64,000 nucleotides of DNA, taken from contig NZ_PIPM01000002.1 in the NCBI RefSeq assembly GCF_003987175.1, positions 62,001 to 126,000 on the forward strand, written 5' to 3'. The translations under genes and the position numbers were made by a program. The notes under the pieces are model-generated. The model had not been told where the DNA came from. It saw nothing but the letters and a program-made list of their open reading frames with translations, and did no database searches. Positions 55,462 through 64,000 of this stretch are shown here, in pieces. This DNA is from Aliidiomarina sanyensis. Its GTDB lineage: Bacteria; Pseudomonadota; Gammaproteobacteria; Enterobacterales; Alteromonadaceae. Each line of letters opens with the position of its first letter. Position 1 is the first letter of the stretch.

Positions 55462-58400
55462 TTACGTATCTTCTTCGTTGACTAATCGTTCTTGAATTAA
55501 CTTATGATTTGCAATGCTGGAGAGGTGCGCTTTTATTTTATTGTTGTTGTTTAAAAGTTCGATCAATTCATCTAGCTTTTCGCTACTCCATTTACTCAAA
55601 TTCGCGTCTTGAGAGTCTAGCCACTTTAAAAACCCTTCATCATCTCGTCCGACTTGTAAAAGATATAAGAGTACTTCCGCGGCCTTTTCAACATCACTAA
55701 AATCAAATGTGATCTCAACTCCAAAGTGGCTCACTAGCATGATTTTGTAGTCCGGTGGGTAATTATGAATATTGAACACGGATTGAGCCGCCGAAATCAC
55801 ACGCCGACGACTAGGACCAGTTAAGATCTCTACCAGCATGCTGAGCCATTTTTTTTCTGCAGTTTTTAATCGCTCCTTATCTGAAATAATGGTTATAATT
55901 GCAGCGGTTAAATTGCCACATTGTTTGAATGATTTTCCTTTTTGCAAAAAGCAAGCTGTAACGAAGTGTCTGATATTCTCATGCGGAATTTTTATTTGGC
56001 TTTCCCACCATGCTTCATTTTTCGCGCCTAACAGGTTGCGTATATGTTCTGCGAACGCATCTCCCGATGGGCTTTCGCTCACCGCATCGATAAAGCTCTT
56101 GGGCGCACTTAGTACGTGAGGGAGTGTTATATCTGTCACATCCCAGCGCTTCAGCCAGAGTAGAATCTCTTCGCTTGGCAATTGGGATAACAATAACAAC
56201 TCAAATTTTTCGATCGCATCTCCAATGACTAGAGTGTCCACTTTGTCATCAATGATTAAAACCTTTAAAGCTCTTGCTACAGGGACTAAATGATCTTCTA
56301 GGGCCAATTCCTGATATACGTCTTCCAACGAGCACTGACTGGCTAAACAAGATGCTAAATAAGCATAGTCAGTCTGATCTTCGCTTCTTACGTCCTGCGG
56401 AGGCCTTTGTTTAGTTATTAGGCAAACCGTAATAATTTGAGCCCACAGCTTTGATTTTGCGTCTTCATTGGTAAGGCTCTGTAATTGTTTCAGCATTTCT
56501 CCAATTTGAACCTGAGTCCATGCCACTTTGAAAATATTTCGGGTAAGTCTTTCTGGATCCTTGTCAGCGTCTGAGATTTTGACAAGCGGCTGAGGTTTTT
56601 TTGATTCGAATCGCTCCCAGCTCAATCGATACGACGTTAAAATATGCTCAAACAGTTCATTAGTGTGTTCAGCTATCGCAGCTAAGGCAGTCCCATCAGA
56701 TTCATCATAGGGGACTTGGTCTAACTCATTGAGGAGAGCAATCGCCTGCTCTTCCTCTAACTCGATATCCTCGATACTCCAATAAGGTGTCTTGTTTCGA
56801 TTAGGCCATAATAGGGTGACATAAGTCACGGCATTAAAATCCGAAATAATTGACGGCATTACTTTGAGAATGGTGCTTAGCGTATATAGTAGCTCAAGGT
56901 TTTCATCTTGAATTTTATGGGCTTTATTGTTCAGTGAATTGTATATTCTAAGAAGTTTTGCGTCCGATACTTGATAGCCGGCTTTGTGAACGGTTTGCCA
57001 TGCACTTGTGTATTTAACGCTGTCATTTAACTCCTGCGAATCAGATTTTGTTTTGTCATTAATTACCGGTAAAAACTTGCTCATCCAGACATGCCCCGAC
57101 TCTTGAGTGGCTTTATCCTCAAGCATGTGTGCGGCTGTTACAACAATATCTTCCGTGCCAATCTGATCAATCGCATCCTCTAAAATGGATTCATACCCTA
57201 GAATCCCTTGCTTGCTCAACAGTGCTTTAGGTGCGTTCTTACGTAAAGCACTTTCTATTGGTTTTATAAGAAACTCACTTTCCGCGATTTCATAGCTTGT
57301 TTGAAAGTGTATTGACGCTAAATCCAATGTAATGTCCTGAAGGGGAATACCACTCTTTAGCACTTTCATGCTTTGAACGATTCTGTCGTCTACTACCGAA
57401 CTTCTTGGCACTTCAGCCTCTGCGTAATCACTAGCTACTTGATCGAGAGGTATGCCGCCTAAGTAAACGGCCAGGTAATAATAAAATGCAGTGGCGGATT
57501 TTATTTCCTCTGCTTCTAATAGCATTGAACTCACAACCAAATTAACAAGACGCTTAAGGTATCGTGGCGTTATTTCATCGTCATCTCCGGTCCAAATGCC
57601 AATCAATTTTGTCGCCATGTCAACTTCAATTGTTGGCATTTTAGGTATAGATTCTTGAGCCATTCGCTCAAGCTCTTTTCTCCAGTCGGCAGTGACCAGT
57701 GGTGAAACTCGGAACGTGATCGGTATTCGTTTCGAAATAAACTCTCTCCCGATGGCAGCATGCTCTTGTTTGGCTTCTTTATTCAAGATGGCTTCTACAT
57801 GGACAGCAGAATAGGGAATTAAAACTTGTATTTGCGTATTCGCAATTGACTTGAAAACATCAATATCACTCCAGACTTCCCGTAGCTTGTCATCTGTCAC
57901 TCGATCAATATTGTCTATCACCAAAATGATTTTGACATCTTCTTTGAGTGAGTGTTGAAATTCCTTTAATGCTTCCTCAAGCTCGTAGGGCCCTACTTCG
58001 CGCGTAATATCGAATGTCTCACTAACTCGGTCGCTACCGGTACGTTTGAATAAGTTTGAGATTGATGGGATGTTTAATCTTTCTACTTTTAGGTAGGAGA
58101 GGAAGAGAATCACAAACGGCGATAGGAAAAAGAAAACTGCTAGACCGTGTTTAAAGCTGGGCTCGTGGCTTTCACGTAAAACGACGAACTCTAGAAAATA
58201 TCCTAAACCTGTCAAACCGTCTCTTGCAGCCCCAACAGCAAATAAGACAGCAATTGCAAATGCGATTGTCCAAGCGCTGAAATGGCTGTTGACGTCGATG
58301 CTGTAATCGAGTTTATTGCCTAAGGCGATTTGTTTTGCTTTAAGTGCTCTCTCAGTGCAGCCTGGTTTAAAATGGCGGTTTATATTGTCATAGATAGTCT

Positions 58401-58677
58401 CGATTAGTGCTTTTTTTGTGGCGCCATGCTGATATTTTTCAACATTAAAATCTATGATCTCAAAAGTCTTGTGCTGAGGATTACCCTCTAATTTCTGACG
58501 TATTAACTCAATAACGGTGCTTTTCCCGGATCCGAGCGGCCCCTCAATACCAACTATATTTATACCATTATCTTCAGTTAGAGTGTCACATACAGCGCTC
58601 GCAGCGCGTTGATGTCCGCCTCCTAAAAATCGGTCTTCTGCTGACGGAGATTCATCCTGAAATCGATATTTATTCAT
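55462..58677 (-). CDS. KAP-family P-loop NTPase with membrane segments
   Basis: A 1071-residue protein. Walker A is GPLGSGKST (46-54), two membrane helices follow (about 134-150 and 178-197), inserted in the NTPase domain as in KAP ATPases, and Walker B is ILVIDNIDRV (251-260). The C-terminal ~600 residues are helical and unknown. KAP NTPases are cytosolic-face membrane ATPases often found in mobile elements and defence loci. It stands alone on the minus strand at the right end of the cargo. Effector is not visible in the gene itself. Confidence 0.85.
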   Translation of the reverse strand: MNKYRFQDESPSAEDRFLGGGHQRAASAVCDTLTEDNGINIVGIEGPLGSGKSTVIELIRQKLEGNPQHKTFEIIDFNVEKYQHGATKKALIETIYDNINRHFKPGCTERALKAKQIALGNKLDYSIDVNSHFSAWTIAFAIAVLFAVGAARDGLTGLGYFLEFVVLRESHEPSFKHGLAVFFFLSPFVILFLSYLKVERLNIPSISNLFKRTGSDRVSETFDITREVGPYELEEALKEFQHSLKEDVKIILVIDNIDRVTDDKLREVWSDIDVFKSIANTQIQVLIPYSAVHVEAILNKEAKQEHAAIGREFISKRIPITFRVSPLVTADWRKELERMAQESIPKMPTIEVDMATKLIGIWTGDDDEITPRYLKRLVNLVVSSMLLEAEEIKSATAFYYYLAVYLGGIPLDQVASDYAEAEVPRSSVVDDRIVQSMKVLKSGIPLQDITLDLASIHFQTSYEIAESEFLIKPIESALRKNAPKALLSKQGILGYESILEDAIDQIGTEDIVVTAAHMLEDKATQESGHVWMSKFLPVINDKTKSDSQELNDSVKYTSAWQTVHKAGYQVSDAKLLRIYNSLNNKAHKIQDENLELLYTLSTILKVMPSIISDFNAVTYVTLLWPNRNKTPYWSIEDIELEEEQAIALLNELDQVPYDESDGTALAAIAEHTNELFEHILTSYRLSWERFESKKPQPLVKISDADKDPERLTRNIFKVAWTQVQIGEMLKQLQSLTNEDAKSKLWAQIITVCLITKQRPPQDVRSEDQTDYAYLASCLASQCSLEDVYQELALEDHLVPVARALKVLIIDDKVDTLVIGDAIEKFELLLLSQLPSEEILLWLKRWDVTDITLPHVLSAPKSFIDAVSESPSGDAFAEHIRNLLGAKNEAWWESQIKIPHENIRHFVTACFLQKGKSFKQCGNLTAAIITIISDKERLKTAEKKWLSMLVEILTGPSRRRVISAAQSVFNIHNYPPDYKIMLVSHFGVEITFDFSDVEKAAEVLLYLLQVGRDDEGFLKWLDSQDANLSKWSSEKLDELIELLNNNNKIKAHLSSIANHKLIQERLVNEEDT

Positions 58678-59343
58678 TGGTTTACTGGCTCCATGTAAAG
58701 AATATGGCGTCGATGCTGATGCATGGTTAGAGGTCTGTTGCTCAACAATACGTTATTACGAATTGAATTTGTAGATTTTTAAAGCCTCTCCCGGGCACCG
58801 ATCAAATGAGCGCTTTGATATTGCTTGTTCATACATTGTGACACCAGTCTAAATGGAGTTCGAATTCAATCTTTAACGGTCCTCATCTCGAGTGCTGAAT
58901 GAGGTAGGACTCATCGTTGCTTGCTGAAAGAAGTTTAAAGGGGACTCCAACCAGACAACCATCTGCGCTTCGAGTCGCGATCGCTTCGCCTGAAAGTTTG
59001 GCACATACCAAAATCCCTATCGCTCAGATATTCAATAGAAAGTCTTTCGATGGAGATATAGGGAGACCCGAGCGGCTCCGTGCGGTGACTATTGTGCATT
59101 TTATTATTCTTGTGAGACTCGTTGAGTTGGGCTACGTCTCGTCCCATCATTTTTTTCGATCTATGCCGACGGTGGTATCAATGGTATCGACAGTATCTGT
59201 ATGTGGATCATGCGGAGATGGACCAGTAGTAATTCCCCACGTATTTCGCTCTATCGCACCTGTTGTGAAAGTTAACAGCAATTGCAGATAGCATTGAATA
59301 GACAACATAGCACAACGATACCCATTATCATCTATTTCGCCTC
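58678..59343. other. right-end non-coding region of the transposon
   Basis: About 670 bp with no gene I can support. A 124-codon frame at 58917-59291 has no recognisable domain, and an opposing frame overlaps it. The KAP gene promoter must lie in its left part. Confidence 0.5.
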
Positions 59344-59369
59344 ATTATCATTTATTTTGCAATCTTACA
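59324..59369. repeat. transposon right end with two TnsB-type binding sites
   Basis: The inner site ATTATCATCTATTTCGC (59324-59340) and the outer site ATTATCATTTATTTTGC (59344-59360) are 20 bp apart and inverted relative to the left-end sites. The outermost 26 bases (59344-59369) exactly complement the left terminus. Confidence 0.92.
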
Positions 59370-59374
59370 GCCAC
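59370..59374. repeat. right target-site duplication GCCAC
   Basis: Five bases GCCAC directly outside the right terminus, identical to 34593-34597. On the coding strand it is GTGGC within the VGGGS region of ComM. Confidence 0.95.
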
Positions 59375-60218
59375 CACCCACCAAAGCGGCTGCAGAACAC
59401 GAATGATGAGGGCTCCGAAATGGCCGCAAGCGCCAACGCTCGGGCGCAAAAGAAACTCCGGATAAAGACTCGATGGCCGCCACTTCCAATGCTTGGCTTT
59501 CATTGAGCGGCGGCATGAGCGTCGCGAGCCGCTGGGCGAGCATGGTTTTTCCCGTCCCGGGAGGCCCAACAAAAAGCACATGATGACCACCTGCGGCGGC
59601 GATCAAAAGTGCCCGCTTCGCAATCGGTTGCCCTCGCACATCTTGCATATCTCCGGCTTTCGCCGGAATGTAGTTCAATTCACAGGGAGTCACCTGAGGC
59701 AAGGCCTCGTACTTTTGAAGATGTCGTACAGCCGCGAGTAGTGAACTCACCAATAACGCGTTGGGCTCACGTAAAAGCGCCGCTTCCTCTCCGTTACCGG
59801 CTGGGATAATCCCCTGATGACCCGCCGCTTGACATGCTAAAAGGGCGGGTAGCGTCCCATGCATTGGTCGGATCGCGCCATCAAGAGCAAGCTCACCAAA
59901 GCACTCCAATCCCGCAAGCTCTGACTCATCGAATTCCTCACTGGCTGCGAGGATACCTAGGGCAATGGCTAAATCGTATCGTGCGCCTTGTTTCGGTAAT
60001 TCCGCAGGAGATAAGTTGATCGTAATCTTTGCAGAAGGGAACGTCATTCCGCTATTGAGAATTGCTGTTCGCACTCTATCCTTCGCTTCGCGAATGGTAA
60101 TTTCCGGCATGCCAATAATCTGAAAAGCCGGCACACCACGCGCAACATTCACTTCAACGCGAATTAACGGTGCATCCATACCCATTTGTGCTCGCGTCAG
60201 CACCACCGCAAGTCCCAT
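59370..60218 (-). pseudogene. comM: comM (yifB) 5' part, separated by transposon insertion
   Basis: 283 codons from the ATG at 60218 (GAGGAG upstream) to the insertion point. It contains the Lon-like N-terminal domain (MGLAVVLTRAQMG) and Walker A VGPPGTGKTMLA, and stops at AAALVGGG; the frame then runs six codons into the transposon to a TAA. ComM promotes branch migration of incoming DNA during natural transformation, so this strain probably has reduced transformation. The 3' part lies at 33909-34592. Confidence 0.94.
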
Positions 60219-60846
60219 AAACGACTCCTCTTTCATCCATGAAAACTGAGACTAAGAGTGTAGAAGGGTTGCAACGCCACGAGTAGTACCCATGCAGGAC
60301 TTCCGCGAAAGCTTACACCTTTCTTATTCTTGGGTACTTCGGTCGCTCCCGACTACGTAGTTCTCAACTAGAAGAGCTACTAACTCATCCATATTATCCA
60401 TCGCGCCTTCCAGTTCTAGGAACTCCAATAACTCATGATGCTTGCCTTGGGCCTTCAATGTCGGCAAAGTGGTCGGTCAGCGAAGTCAGGCTCATCGGGG
60501 CTCTCCGTATAAGAGAGTATATGATCACGACTGGAACTGATCGTCAAATCAATCATTTAGCAGCTCAAGTGCTCAATAGATGTTCGCGATCCAACCATAG
60601 GTTTCTGCGACGCTTACTTCTCAACGACTAATGTAGCGTGGAACGCTTTTTTGTGCGGACACCTAAGAAATTTATTTACATCTCAAGAGAAAATGTGACT
60701 TTTATGAATAGTGAGCTTATAAAGTACACGTGAAAATAATCTCTTCAGTAGGGGCTCAGGTAGAAAGTAAAAAATGTTTGACTTTTCTACTTCCCACGGT
60801 AGCTTATAATATTCAAAATGATCAATCGGGAAATTAAGGAGCGTAT
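60219..60846. other. intergenic region after comM, with possible relic
   Basis: About 630 bp without a convincing gene. It includes the short relic at 60433-60495 and an AT-rich stretch before the next gene. A TATAAT at 60805-60810 may be the -10 box for the gene at 60847, but the nearest TTGACT is 21 bases away. Confidence 0.5.
60433..60495 (-). pseudogene. possible N-terminal relic of an ISAs1-like transposase
   Basis: A 20-codon minus-strand frame reads MSLTSLTDHFADIEGPRQAS, like the start of ISAs1-family transposases (DHF..I.DPRQ). It meets a stop at once, and a neighbouring frame continues for about 45 codons. It is too short to be sure. Confidence 0.3.
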
Positions 60847-61398
60847 ATGACACGGAAGAATATTTTGTTAAGCATATTGTATATGGTGTTTATTCTAAAT
60901 TTCACCAGTGCAAGTGCAACCAGCGAAACGACCGATTGTGTGGATATTAAAGCTCTGAATTCTGTCATTACAGACTTAGAGTCATCCAATGATTTCATGA
61001 ATTGTTTTAGTACAAATGAAATCCCGCAAGGGAATGAAATTGTATTCAACGTAGTATCTATGAATCAAGCAATCCCATTTAAAGTATTGATTTACGATAT
61101 GAGTGGAAGCACTGCCGTTGAAATAAAGCAACTAAATTCACCATCGGGTGAAACAATTCAGTATCAATCAACGGTAGAGGTATCGAGAATTGGCTTTCGT
61201 GTCGTTCCTGCATCGAGTGTCACTGCGGATGTGCGAATGACATTGGGCTTCGGGATAACTGAGAATGCCGGTGGTATCTTTTTCATAAATTTAGACTATG
61301 CTCCAGACGACACTGGTGGAGGCAGCGAAGCGCTGTCCACTTCCCCCTACTCATCCATGAAGCTCTCTAGCTTAGAGCGGGCTACCGATTCCTTCTAG
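60847..61398 (+). CDS. hypothetical secreted protein
   Basis: A 183-residue protein with AAGGAG five bases before the ATG. It has an N-terminal signal peptide (KKNILLSILYMVFILNFTSASA-type core) and a beta-rich mature part. Two cysteines lie at about residues 32 and 52. The C-terminus is rich in serine and glycine. I do not recognise the family. It is next to an IS relic, so it may be recently acquired. Confidence 0.65.
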   Translation: MTRKNILLSILYMVFILNFTSASATSETTDCVDIKALNSVITDLESSNDFMNCFSTNEIPQGNEIVFNVVSMNQAIPFKVLIYDMSGSTAVEIKQLNSPSGETIQYQSTVEVSRIGFRVVPASSVTADVRMTLGFGITENAGGIFFINLDYAPDDTGGGSEALSTSPYSSMKLSSLERATDSF

Positions 61399-61404
61399 CA
61401 CTCG

Positions 61405-61626
61405 CTACCTATTTCCGTGAAAGCGTACAATGTAGTGGTCGAGGCTGGCTTTTGAAGCCCTACCGGCGCGTTCTTCTCGCAGCTGCTTTACCGATTTTCT
61501 AAGCGTGGAATACCCAACGCACATGGCATCGGCGGCTTCCGTGTGAGAATACCTTTGGTCGACGACTAACCGTGCTATTTCCAGTCTAAATGCCGGGTTG
61601 AAGTTAGGGCGGTTCTTCTGTGTCAC
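61405..61626 (-). pseudogene. IS3-family OrfA relic
   Basis: 73 codons from GTG 61626 matching the N-terminal helix-turn-helix of IS3/IS911-type OrfA: MTQKNRPNFNPAFRLEIARL, then the AADAMCVGYSTLRKSVKQLR helix-turn-helix. The leucine-zipper C-terminal part and OrfB are missing, and the tail SLDHYIVRFHGNR is unrelated. It is an old, truncated insertion. Confidence 0.8.
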
Positions 61627-61739
61627 TTTGTCACCTAATTTTGCTATGCTGTCATCATGACAGCCCTAATCAGGTGGCCAAATTCACTATGCCACTGCAG
61701 AAAACTTCCCCTTGCAGCCAAAATAAAGAACTTAAAATT

Positions 61740-62282
61740 ATGAAATTAAAAAATCAGATTTATGCATTCACTCTAGCCATTTATATCGCCAGTATTACAA
61801 GCGGGTGCAGTAGAGCAGGCATTGATGTAGAACAAGAGATAGAACGTTTTCATAAACATCGAGAGTCTTTTGAGACACTCTCGAAATTAGGCTGTGACGC
61901 TCGAGAAGCAATGAATAGCAGATTTTTCCGTTACCCAGTTGATGTAAGCGGTAATGAACCAGAGCCAGCGCGAAAAGCCTTTAATGATATGAGGAGACAA
62001 CTGAGATCTATTGGATTAGATAGCGTCATACTTCGTCGTTTTGAGGGGATTGAGTGCTCTTTATACGTGGGAATTTCTGGTAGTTCATTTCTTGGTGAGG
62101 GATATAATTTCGGCTACTGGTACCAACCTGAAAGCCTTGGGAACTACGAATACACTGAGGGTTTTTTTAGCTCGGAAAATGTGGAGTACAGAGATGCGAA
62201 TCGAGTGCGAGGCGAAGAACCTGTAAAGTTCTCGATTGAGTTAACCGGTGGTTGGTATCTTCAATACTACCGTTATCCGTAA
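61740..62282 (+). CDS. hypothetical lipoprotein
   Basis: A 180-residue protein from the ATG at 61740; 40 upstream open codons are not supported. The signal ends in the lipobox ITSGC. The mature part is charged, with cysteines in LGCDAREA and GIECSLYV, and aromatic residues toward the C-terminus (YWYQPESLGNYEY). No family recognised. A perfect 17-bp palindrome (61648-61664) lies upstream. Confidence 0.7.
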   Translation: MKLKNQIYAFTLAIYIASITSGCSRAGIDVEQEIERFHKHRESFETLSKLGCDAREAMNSRFFRYPVDVSGNEPEPARKAFNDMRRQLRSIGLDSVILRRFEGIECSLYVGISGSSFLGEGYNFGYWYQPESLGNYEYTEGFFSSENVEYRDANRVRGEEPVKFSIELTGGWYLQYYRYP

Positions 62283-62368
62283 AGCGAATATCAAATCACA
62301 GGTTGCCACCCTTTCGATTGGCCGCTTTCACTTTAATCATGGTCGTTGCCAACTACCGAGGAGATCTG

Positions 62369-62662
62369 TCAATGAGAGTCTGCGTGGGCGGTTCGGCTTT
62401 TCTTATATTGAAAAAACTCTTTGAGCGTGATGACAGCTGCCAGAAAGATCGCCCAAGAAAAGAGCTTAAGGAGTTCATCCATCGATGAAAGATCTAACGT
62501 ATTCCGAGAGCCCAGTGCCGTATACAGACTGTGAATGACCATAAAGAGGCCGAGTGTCGATAGCATATTGATTACAAATTTTCTTAAAAAAGAATTTTCA
62601 TGAGAGTATTTAGCTATTGGTGCTGCTACGGCAAAGCAACCCTTTTCAATTGATTGTCCCAA
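62369..62662 (-). CDS. small hypothetical membrane protein
   Basis: A 97-residue frame with two hydrophobic segments (about 29-50 and 65-83) and a basic C-terminal tail (QYKKSRTAHADSH). The start is uncertain. It could be a real small inner-membrane protein or a remnant of a longer one. Confidence 0.4.
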   Translation of the reverse strand: MGQSIEKGCFAVAAPIAKYSHENSFLRKFVINMLSTLGLFMVIHSLYTALGSRNTLDLSSMDELLKLFSWAIFLAAVITLKEFFQYKKSRTAHADSH

Positions 62663-62854
62663 ATTCCGAGATACAAAGCTTTGCCATGCTGGGGAAACCG
62701 TATGCTTTTACGAAATAAAGCATCTAGGCAGTATCAGGTCCAAACCCAACAATAGATTACGGTCGACAAATTCTCAATAACTAGTCAATATGATATCTCG
62801 ATTTTGTTAAACCACTTCGTGACAACAGATCGCGAACACGCCAAGGAAGTGCAA

Positions 62855-64000
62855 TTGAAATTCTTATTAACCCTCCTGCTAACGGCTTCTTTTGCTGCAT
62901 ATTCGGCAGACCAAATTACTGAATTCTATATTGGCGATGATGGTCGACTTATTAATTGGCGAGTTTCCGATGACCGCGCGGTTACACTTGACTCTGCGAT
63001 CCGTTATGAAGAGCAAGTTAGCATTAGGCTAGACAACGACCGTTTTCGTGCCTCAACGAATCATGTACTGCGTTCGTTCCCTCTGAATTTCGAGGCTGAA
63101 ACCATTGAACTAAGAGCTAAGCTAAAGACGAAAGGTACAGGCGCCTATGCAGGCGCAAATATTTTTCTTCGGCAGGATATTTCACGCAACGCCATCGAGT
63201 TTTCAAATAGCCAACCCTTTGTATCTGCAAACGATGACGAGTGGCACGCGGTCCGGGTCGCGCAGGTCATAAACCCACATGCTGATTCGATCGTGATCGG
63301 GGCTTTCTTGTCGGGTCCCGGTACGGCATGGGTAACGGATGTTCAACTTTGGGTTGACGGAAAACAACTCAGTGAACTTCCGAACACTGAGCTTGCATCA
63401 ACCGTGTCATCAGCGCGCAATATGAACGACTTGCAAGAACTCTCCGTTAATTGGCAAGAATTGAATGAAGATACTATCAACAACCTCGTACGGTGGATGA
63501 AAGTTTGGGGTTTTCTTAAGTATTTCCACCCTGAGGTAGCGCAAGGGAACTTCGATTGGGATCTGGTATTTATCGAAGTCACGAGGTCTTTAGTGTTGGG
63601 GGAGGCGTTAAATCAGTCTATCAATGCTGTGTTAGACGACATTAGCGCTCCGAATACCTTAACATCGTCGAATACCGACTTAGAAAGTCGTAGTACTTTG
63701 GAATCCGCACCTTCTTGGTATTTAACAGATACAACTTATAGCCGCGATATTGTGGCGGCGTTGGAGGCCCTTCGTTTAAACCGGCACTCGTTTAACGATA
63801 GTGTTTACGCTTTTAGCGACCAAATGGCTCTCCCAGAGTTCGCTCGTGAAAAGCAACTATCGTCAGAACACCTACCAAACGAAATACGATTATTGATGCT
63901 CGCACGACTATGGAATGTACTCGAGTATTGGTTTCCTTATCGTGAAGAAATTCAATCTGATTGGTACGCCGTGCTAAACCAGCTAACGGCTAAAACGCTA
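62855..64000 (+). CDS. secreted S41-family peptidase-like protein (3' end outside window)
   Basis: The frame is open to the window edge (382 codons). I chose TTG 62855 because AAGGA lies seven bases upstream; a GTG at 62849 is too close to it. A signal peptide (MKFLLTLLLTASFAAYSA) precedes a beta-rich domain. Then WMKVWGFLKYFHPEVAQGNFDWD and RLLMLARLWNVLEYWFPYR appear, which are typical of the N-terminal part of secreted S41 (C-terminal processing) peptidases. The catalytic domain lies beyond the window. Confidence 0.8.
   Translation, partial: MKFLLTLLLTASFAAYSADQITEFYIGDDGRLINWRVSDDRAVTLDSAIRYEEQVSIRLDNDRFRASTNHVLRSFPLNFEAETIELRAKLKTKGTGAYAGANIFLRQDISRNAIEFSNSQPFVSANDDEWHAVRVAQVINPHADSIVIGAFLSGPGTAWVTDVQLWVDGKQLSELPNTELASTVSSARNMNDLQELSVNWQELNEDTINNLVRWMKVWGFLKYFHPEVAQGNFDWDLVFIEVTRSLVLGEALNQSINAVLDDISAPNTLTSSNTDLESRSTLESAPSWYLTDTTYSRDIVAALEALRLNRHSFNDSVYAFSDQMALPEFAREKQLSSEHLPNEIRLLMLARLWNVLEYWFPYREEIQSDWYAVLNQLTAKTL

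Larger units (their letters stand above)
34598..59369. mobile_element. 24.8-kb Tn7-like transposon (Tn6022/AbaR type) inserted in comM
   Basis: The element is bounded by a perfect 26-bp inverted repeat starting TGTAAGATTGCAAAATAAAT (34598-34623 and 59344-59369) and a 5-bp duplication. It carries tnsA, tnsB, tnsC, tniQ and a zinc-finger gene at the left end, and a defence-like cargo. Insertion in comM is the established habit of the Tn6022/AbaR family in Acinetobacter; the similarity here is in gene order, target and TniQ type, and has not been tested by alignment. No Cas genes are present, so it is not a CRISPR-guided element. The cargo is visibly more AT-rich than the flanking chromosome. 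Confidence 0.95.

Noticed and set aside
58917-59291. 124-codon plus-strand frame near the transposon right end
   Set aside because: No recognisable domain, atypical composition and an overlapping opposite frame; treated as non-coding.
34598-59369. CRISPR-associated (Cas-guided) Tn7-like transposon
   Set aside because: No Cas6, Cas7, Cas8, Cas5 or Cas12k gene and no repeat-spacer array in the element; targeting is explained by TniQ and comM.
60778-60810. Promoter TTGACT/TATAAT before the gene at 60847
   Set aside because: The 21-base spacing is too long for a standard sigma-70 promoter, so it was not listed as a feature.

Overview
The window looks like a chromosomal segment of a marine-type gammaproteobacterium of the Alteromonadales, perhaps close to Idiomarina or Aliidiomarina. 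That placement is inferred from gene content and order (rhodanese-secB-gpsA, gpmI-envC, ftsYEX-rpoH, radC-rpmBG, coaBC-dut-slmA), not from a search. No tRNA, rRNA or CRISPR array was seen.

Bases 1 to about 33,900 are ordinary core genome. They hold a DUF4397 lipoprotein (cut by the window edge), nfuA, a secreted M14 peptidase, comF, bioH, mutM, a 2OG-Fe(II) oxygenase, a DUF418 membrane protein, a methyltransferase, rpmG/rpmB, radC, coaBC, dut and slmA. A 61-bp tandem repeat array of hairpins follows. Next come gpsA, secB, a rhodanese, gpmI, envC, a serine hydrolase, a YkgJ-type protein, rpoH, ftsX/ftsE/ftsY, rsmD, a DUF416 protein, a MarC protein, a serine/threonine dehydratase, a DSD1-type PLP enzyme and a reverse-transsulfuration operon (cystathionine beta-synthase, gamma-lyase, VOC protein).

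Bases 34,598-59,369 are a 24,772-bp Tn7-like transposon of the Tn6022/AbaR type, inserted in comM (yifB). The ends carry a perfect 26-bp inverted repeat, four TnsB-type sites on the left and two on the right, and a 5-bp target duplication GCCAC. Removing the element and one duplication restores a 510-residue ComM frame. The transposition operon at the left end is tnsA-tnsB-tnsC-tniQ plus a zinc-finger-rich fifth gene, all overlapping or nearly so. A convergent 626-residue protein may be TnsE-like. The cargo reads as a defence island: a type III restriction-modification pair, a DUF2267 protein, an orphan MbcA/Xre-type antitoxin domain, a small zinc protein, a CsrA paralogue, a DEDDh exonuclease broken by a late stop, an HNH endonuclease, two unknown membrane proteins, an AlbA_2/Schlafen-type ATPase and a 1071-residue KAP-family NTPase with two membrane segments. 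Between the cargo modules lie a gene relic with its terminator and what appears to be the end of a second, older Tn7-like element (55,382-55,426), which suggests the cargo grew by nested insertions.

From 59,370 to the end the host chromosome resumes with the comM 5' part, then a variable stretch: IS-like relics, two secreted or lipoprotein hypotheticals, a small membrane protein and the start of a secreted S41-type peptidase.

The best candidates for something undescribed are the zinc-finger fifth gene of the tns operon, the cargo block 49.4-58.7 kb (CsrA, exonuclease, HNH, membrane, AlbA and KAP genes), and the nested transposon end.
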